Shown piece after piece: positions 58,874-64,000 of a stretch of DNA of 64,000 bases. Both the position numbers and the translations under genes were made by a program. Where the stretch lies: positions 29,484-93,483 of the forward strand of contig JAKOON010000143.1 of NCBI GenBank assembly GCA_022577435.1, written 5' to 3'. Under the pieces are notes generated by a model. The model was not told where the DNA came from and did not search any database. It saw only the letters and a list, made by a program, of their open reading frames with translations. Position 1 is the first letter of the stretch. The number at the start of each line of letters is the position of its first letter. This DNA comes from Embiotoca jacksoni. Its lineage: Eukaryota; Chordata; Actinopteri; Embiotocidae.

Positions 58874-61160
58874 CCAAAAAAGGAATATTCTTCAAGAAAA
58901 AAAAGGCGGGGGGGGGGGGGGACGGAGGAGAGGGGGTAGGCCTTTTTTGCTGACCAATCTTTCTTTTTTTTTGAGCGAAAGTGGGGGAGACAGAGGGAGC
59001 GCTTGATTAGAGGGAGAAGAGGACAGAGGCAAAGCAAAGACAAAGACGGGCGGGCGGGTGGTGGTGGTGGTGGTGGTGGTGGGATGTAATGGAATTTGAC
59101 AATAGGAACTGTTGAATCACCAGCTGCTTTTTTTTTTTTTGGTGGGGGGCGTTTGGGACGCGTCCAAAACACTCCCCCCCCCCACCTACCCCCCCACCTC
59201 CCTCCGCCGCCCGGTAGCCAATGGTGCACTTCTCCCTCCTCCGTTCGCCCGTTGATTGGGCGGCAAATTGCTCCCATCACCTGGCGCGAGTCCAACTCCC
59301 GCCGGTCAAAGCTTTTAATCTGATCATTATCCCGCCGCCGCCACAGCTTCTGTTTGCTGGAGCAAGATATTGTAACTGATTGAGTGGAGCGCCGTCGAAA
59401 TTTTCTGGAGAGCCCCCCCCCCCCCCTCTCACCCCCCTCTCACCCGCCCCTCCCCACGCCGTTGAACCGTTAAAATGTGCGGATTATCAGAAGTGAATCA
59501 CGTGACTTCTCCCTGTCCGCTCTACCCCCCAGGCAGACCCTCTCTTGTCTCTCTTCTTTTTCTTTTTCTTCTTTTTTTTTTTTTCCTCAAATCCAGTTGT
59601 TCCCATCCCAAGGTTACCCCCCCCCCTCCCCCCCCTCTCTCCCTCCCTCCCCCTCCGACCATTTGACTCGCCGTCTCCCGCTCGCCGGACGGCGGCCGTC
59701 CTACGGTTCTCGAATCCGGAAAAGTGGACGGGGGTGAAAAAGGTGGCCGAGCCGAGGACGGCGGTGCCAGAGCAAGACGGGGACGGGAAGGGGGGACGGG
59801 AAGGGGGGACGCCCGACTCGGCAAAAATTCCATAACATCTCGGTGAAAACTTTTTTTTCCCCAAGGCCGCGTCTTCCGACAACAACTTTCGACGCGAGAG
59901 CGACCCGCAGGAAGTCGCCGATCTGTTTCCAGTTGCTGGCGTGAACGCCCCCTCCCCCCCCGCCCCCCCCCATTTCACGAGTCTAAAGCACATGATTACC
60001 CCCCCCCCCCCCTCTCCTCCACCCCCATATCAGTCGCGCACGAGGACAACAACCATCCCGACGGCTCCTGAGTGCTCGTTTTCAATTACCTCCTATTAGG
60101 AATTCCGGCGTGTTTTTTTTTTTTTTGCCGCTGCCCCCCCTCGAGGAGAACCCACTCCTGCTGCCCACCCGCTAACCTACGCGCTCTCGATCCGCCGCCC
60201 GAAATTGGGCCGAGAGCCCGTTAAAAAAAAGAAAAAGAAAGAAAGAAAAAAAAGAAAAAGAAACACGGCGGCCCGACGCGGAACAATGCGGTGATGTAGG
60301 TTTTTTTTTTTCCCTTTTCGAGAGCGTGGAGAGGCACTTCAACGGAGGAGAATCGGCCCCGCGACTCGAGAAGCGAGGGCGCTAGGAGGACGGCGGTGGC
60401 GGTGGGGGGGGGGGGACGACGACGAAATGACTGTTTTTAGAAGATCCACTTCTTCCTGATGAAGCGAAAATCGTTCACCACCACCCCCCCCTCCCCACAC
60501 ACACACACACACACACCCCCGGAAAAAAAATGGGCCCTTGTGGACGCGGAGGATAACCAACACTAGAGACGGTAGTTATTGTTCGAGTGGCGTTCTCTAA
60601 CTTGCAAATTAGCCCCCTTTTTAGAAAATCGGCGTTTGGAGGGCTTTTCTCTCCCGGTCCCTGAACGCACCACTCGAAGCCGACGAAGCAAAGAAATCAG
60701 ACGCCGATAAATGGCCGACGGAAACACTTATTCTGATTGTTTTTTTTGTTTGTTGCTTTTTTCGGTTTTCTAAGAAATTAAGTGAAACAAAGAGCCCCCA
60801 CCCTCCCCTCCCCCACCCACTCCTCCACCCGTCGTCCTTTTAAGCGACTGATGTGCGACATCGGTCTTCACTAGCGCTTGGCTGACAGTCGATGTCCGTT
60901 TCGGCGGTGACACGAGATGACCCCCTCCCTCCCCCCCCTCCCTCCCTCCCTCCCTCCCTCCCCCGTTTGTTTTTCGCCTTCCACGAGTTGAGGGAAGGCG
61001 TCGATGGTCGCGTCGCCTCCCCGTGACAAACAGGAGGCAAGGGAACCAATTAGTCGCGACGGCTTTTAACGTACCCCCCCCCCCCCCCTCACACTCCACC
61101 TCCCGCCCCCCCTCAAACCCGGGAGAGACGAGACGGCGAGCCGAGGTTTTCCTCGAGTCC
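57391..61160. other. Low-complexity-rich non-coding region
   Basis: C- and G-runs, CA/GT repeats (58,324-58,381; 58,823-58,871), GGT repeat (59,058-59,081), T-runs and GGGA/CCCT minisatellite-like tracts (59,785-59,812; 60,925-60,962). Dispersed fragment F2 lies within. No gene recognised. Confidence 0.5.
57955..58050 (+). repeat. Dispersed repeat fragment F2
   Basis: CCAGACTGCACCACAAGGCT, GTCAATCAAACCAACATGCC, CACAAAAAAAC: reverse-orientation module of the same dispersed family. Confidence 0.5.
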
Positions 61161-61164
61161 ACCG

Positions 61165-61460
61165 CCGGCTTAATTATAAAGAGCCGATGTTTTCCCAAGG
61201 CCGACGCATGCAGACATATTACTAATTCATTCTCCTAGCATGAATACATTGAGTTTTTTTTATTTTTTTGCATGCGACTGTGGTTTAGATTCCTTTTTTA
61301 TTTTTTTAACTGATGACAAGGCATTTTGTGCGTTTAGCATTCAGACAGAATTTCTGTATGATTTCTATGTTGATCCAGTTTGTGCGAAATGAAGGTGCTT
61401 CTTCTTTCCCCCTGAATGAATCATCCATTTAAATCCACACCAAAAAAAACAACAACAACA
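61165..61460. promoter_or_regulatory. Candidate conserved non-coding element
   Basis: CGGCTTAATTATAAAGAGCC, CATATTACTAATTCATTC, CATGCGACTGTGGTTTAGAT, TTCAGACAGAATTTCTGTAT. Interrupted only by T-runs; non-coding. Confidence 0.35.
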
Positions 61461-62130
61461 AACTACAACTTTGGCGACTGCTTAAAAGTACGTGAATCAT
61501 TTTTTAAGTGTTATTGTATGACGCTGTGTGTGTGTGTGTGTGTGGGGGGGGGGGGGAATAAAGATTCAAAAGCTAATGACCCATTCAAATTTTAAAAAAA
61601 TACACAACCTGAGAAGTAGTTTGCGTTGTCGCCCAGCAGATGGCGCTCTTAAAATCCGACGACCAGGCGACTTTTTGCTTCCCGGCCGTGTTATAAGTAT
61701 TGAGGACAATACTGGGTAATCGTTTGGGAAAGAAATGAAGAATCATTTTCAAGCGATCAAATGCTTTTCAGAATGTGTTGAAAACTGCGTTTTCCTTCCA
61801 AAACACACAAAAACAAAAACAGGTGCCAAACGCTCACCGGATTTTTCTACGTAACGTTTGAACATCGCCGCGGCAACGAAAGCTGTCCAGCGTTCCCATG
61901 CTCTTCCCGTGACTGATATCTTGTCAATTTCAATCTCGGGGGCCCAACAACAACAACAACAACAACAACAACGTGACATAGCCCTCGGCCCAAGAAAACA
62001 CAAAGTGCAGCTCCTTTAGCTTTTTAGTCTTTTTTGACAGTGATGGAGGATTTTTTTTTTTCCACGGTGGATTTTTCTTCTTCTTCTTCTTCTTCTTCTT
62101 CTTCTTCTTTTTTTTTTTTTTTTTTTCGTC
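61461..62130. other. Non-coding region
   Basis: TG/G tract (61,524-61,556), CAA repeat (61,946-61,972), TTC repeat (62,077-62,107). No gene recognised. Confidence 0.45.
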
Positions 62131-62134
62131 TCAA

Positions 62135-62270
62135 ACAAATCATCTGCAGGGGCTGTTGCTGACTTGTTGGACTTCGCTGTGTAAATGGTTCACCACATAT
62201 GGCAGCTGCAAGCTTTCCGGCCAACTTGTTGAATTTGATGGATAGTGAAAAGGCCTTCGGGCAGCGTGCG
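62135..62270. promoter_or_regulatory. Candidate conserved non-coding element
   Basis: CAAATCATCTGCAGGGGCTG, CACCACATATGGCAGCTGCA (two E-boxes, CATATG and CAGCTG), TTGTTGAATTTGATGGATAG. Repeat-free and non-coding. Confidence 0.3.
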
Positions 62271-62521
62271 TTGCCCCCCCCCCCCCCCCTCTCTACCTCC
62301 TGCTTCGCTTTCCCTCCTCTCCGCTCTTTGTTTCTTCGCTCCCTGCCGCCTATTGATTATCAACAACTTCCTCTCGACAACTTTGCCGTCTCTCAATACC
62401 TCCTCTCTCTCCGCGCCGCGTCTTCGCCGCTCTGCCGACTGTTGGAGGATCTCCAGCGCTCTCTCAAAAAAAAAAAACCAGGGTCTGAGTCTTCACAAAG
62501 GGTTGAGGAGGGCTGGAGCTC

Positions 62522-62522
<1 letters not shown>

Positions 62523-62569
<47 letters not shown>

Positions 62570-62686
62570 TTTCAAGCACAGCAGAGGTGAACGGGGAGAG
62601 GTCTTGTGTTCCTGGCACACGATTCCTTCAGCACGCTGTCACGTCTCTTCAACTCTCCCCTCCTCTGATGTTACCTGACAGGTTAG

Positions 62687-62726
<40 letters not shown>

Positions 62727-62925
62727 GTGTGTGTGTATAGATGTGTGTGTGTGTATACAGCAGTTGGGCAGGCAGGCAGGCCAAACAACAGGATATGGAT
62801 AGGGTCGAAAGGATGCAAGCAAAGAAACGAGGTGAGCCGAGTGTATATGTGCATCTTATGTGAAAGTGTGTGGGCATTTCTTTGTGTGTGTGTGTGTGTG
62901 TTTATCGATTTGTGTATTTGTGTGT
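62523..62925. repeat. GT microsatellite cluster
   Basis: GT arrays at 62,523-62,568, 62,689-62,724 and shorter ones to 62,931, with GGCA repeats at 62,766-62,780. Confidence 0.9.
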
Positions 62926-63076
62926 GTGTGTGTGCCACGGACAGGAGAGGGTGTGCGATGGCAGTGCCTTCAGGCTCCTCCAGGCGTAAGAATCAGTGAG
63001 CAGGTGGAGCGCACCGGCAGCGCTGTCTTCTGACGAGTCCCCGCCGTCTCCTGTTTTGTCAGGACCCCTGGAGCGA

Positions 63077-63079
<3 letters not shown>

Positions 63080-63136
<57 letters not shown>
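63080..63136. repeat. (GT)n microsatellite
   Basis: About 28 GT units. Confidence 0.95.
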
Positions 63137-63137
<1 letters not shown>

Positions 63138-63139
63138 AG

Positions 63140-63270
63140 AGCGGCTTCGGATGCACTGTGATCATTAGGATTCACAATGGCTTTGACAGCGGGGCTCTCG
63201 GAGCAGCGGACGCAGCATATGCCCAGGGGAGATAACTGGTTGCCTGACTGGTTATCTTACTGCGTCCTAA
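63140..63270. promoter_or_regulatory. Candidate conserved non-coding element with paired GATA sites
   Basis: Complex block with CACTGTGATCATTAGGATTC and CACAATGGCTTTGACAGCGG (HMG/TGIF-like). An inverted GATA pair follows, AGATAACTGG (63,230-63,239) and CTGGTTATCT (63,249-63,258), separated by nine bases. Non-coding. Confidence 0.35.
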
Positions 63271-63455
63271 GCACCCCCCCCCCTCCCCGCCCCCCCCCCA
63301 CACACTTCTCCCCCCTTCCCCTCCCCCAAAGAATCCTTTAATTCAAACGGACGACTTTTTATTTTTTAACGTCTGAATTATTAGTTTTGCTCGCGAAAGT
63401 TGCGATTTTCATTTTAAGGGAATATTCTGCTGCTGCGAACTCCCTTCTACCCAGG

Positions 63456-63456
<1 letters not shown>

Positions 63457-63506
<50 letters not shown>
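63457..63506. repeat. (GT)n microsatellite
   Basis: About 25 GT units. Confidence 0.95.
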
Positions 63507-63507
<1 letters not shown>

Positions 63508-64000
63508 CTATCCGAGGTGTGCTCAGGTGGTAAAGAAAGGACGTCCTAATAATAGCCCCCATGTCTCCACACTACTGGTCCACAGGCTGTAGCCGTATCG
63601 ATTCTGCCTCGTCGGCGTTTGCCCGGCATCGTTATAAGACCAGATAACCGAGTTTTGGATTCCTCCGACCCGAAGCCGGATGAAGCCGAACGCCCTCTGG
63701 GAAGAAGAAGAGGCTGCAGCGATTTTATTTATTTATTTTCTGCATTATTTATTTATATTCTTTTAAATTGTTTGTTGTGTTAGTCGCGGCCACGCTCGGA
63801 GGCGAGCTTCCCCCCCCCTCCCCCCCCCCCCCGGGAGGGCGTGGGGGCGAGGCCCCTCCGGCCCGAGGTCGCGACCCTCGCCGCACACCACCGACACCGA
63901 TGGCGACGCGCCGAAATGGCGAAGCAACAGTTCCCCCCGAATGCACACAGACACGCTGAAACTGAAACGTTCCCGTTATATAAAAGCAGACAAACCAATA
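63507..64000. other. Non-coding right end
   Basis: Unique sequence at 63,550-63,720, a TTTA-rich stretch, then a GC-rich piece with C-runs (63,811-63,832). No gene recognised. Confidence 0.4.

Noticed and set aside
59487..59993. 168-residue minus-strand frame
   Set aside because: Composed of G/A-rich low complexity; no domain or splice support.

Overview
The window is vertebrate nuclear DNA, almost certainly from a ray-finned (percomorph-type) fish. The evidence is multi-exon genes with short introns, a fish-style Tc1-like transposon, a fish tRNA-type SINE and LINE tails, and a very high density of CA/GT and homopolymer repeats. There are two protein-coding genes, arranged head to head, followed by about 35 kb without a recognisable gene.

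Left part, minus strand, 945-12,868: the 5' two-thirds of a voltage-gated sodium channel alpha-subunit gene. Sixteen constitutive-position coding exons plus one alternative exon can be placed to the base. They join in frame to 1,175 codons, covering the N-terminus, domain I, the I-II linker, domain II and most of the II-III linker; domains III and IV lie off the left edge. The I-II and II-III linker sequences are of the SCN1/2/3/9 type, which in fish is scn1laa or scn1lab. The locus keeps notable splicing features: an AT-AC (U12-type) second intron, a 5N/5A mutually exclusive exon pair, two GC-type donors, and a GT/CT microsatellite that forms the polypyrimidine tract of one exon.

Middle, plus strand, about 20.7-28.4 kb: a cordon-bleu family gene, best called cobll1. 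Eight coding exons (22,048-27,193) join to a 678-residue protein with the Cobl ubiquitin-like region, two KRRAP proline-rich motifs and an acidic C-terminal half. There is a candidate promoter and non-coding first exon upstream, and a polyadenylation signal at 28,339. COBLL1 lies beside the SCN3A/SCN2A cluster in human, so the neighbourhood supports both calls. The channel would conduct sodium in neurons and the Cobl-like protein is an actin/morphogenesis-related cytoplasmic protein; their adjacency is an old syntenic link, not evidence of joint function.

Right part, 28.4-64 kb: no protein-coding gene was recognised. It alternates microsatellites and old transposon remnants (a 775-bp internally deleted Tc1-like element, a LINE 3' end containing a 19-bp minisatellite, several copies of a dispersed unclassified repeat) with islands of complex, AT-rich unique sequence rich in homeodomain, POU and SOX-like motifs. 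These islands look like the conserved non-coding elements expected in the GRB14-FIGN side of this syntenic block, but that needs alignment. No unprecedented genetic system was found; the best leads are the splice-site features of the channel gene, a possible 63-bp orphan exon at 41.4 kb, two adjacent hairpin-forming inverted repeats at 28.5 kb and the LINE-derived minisatellite.
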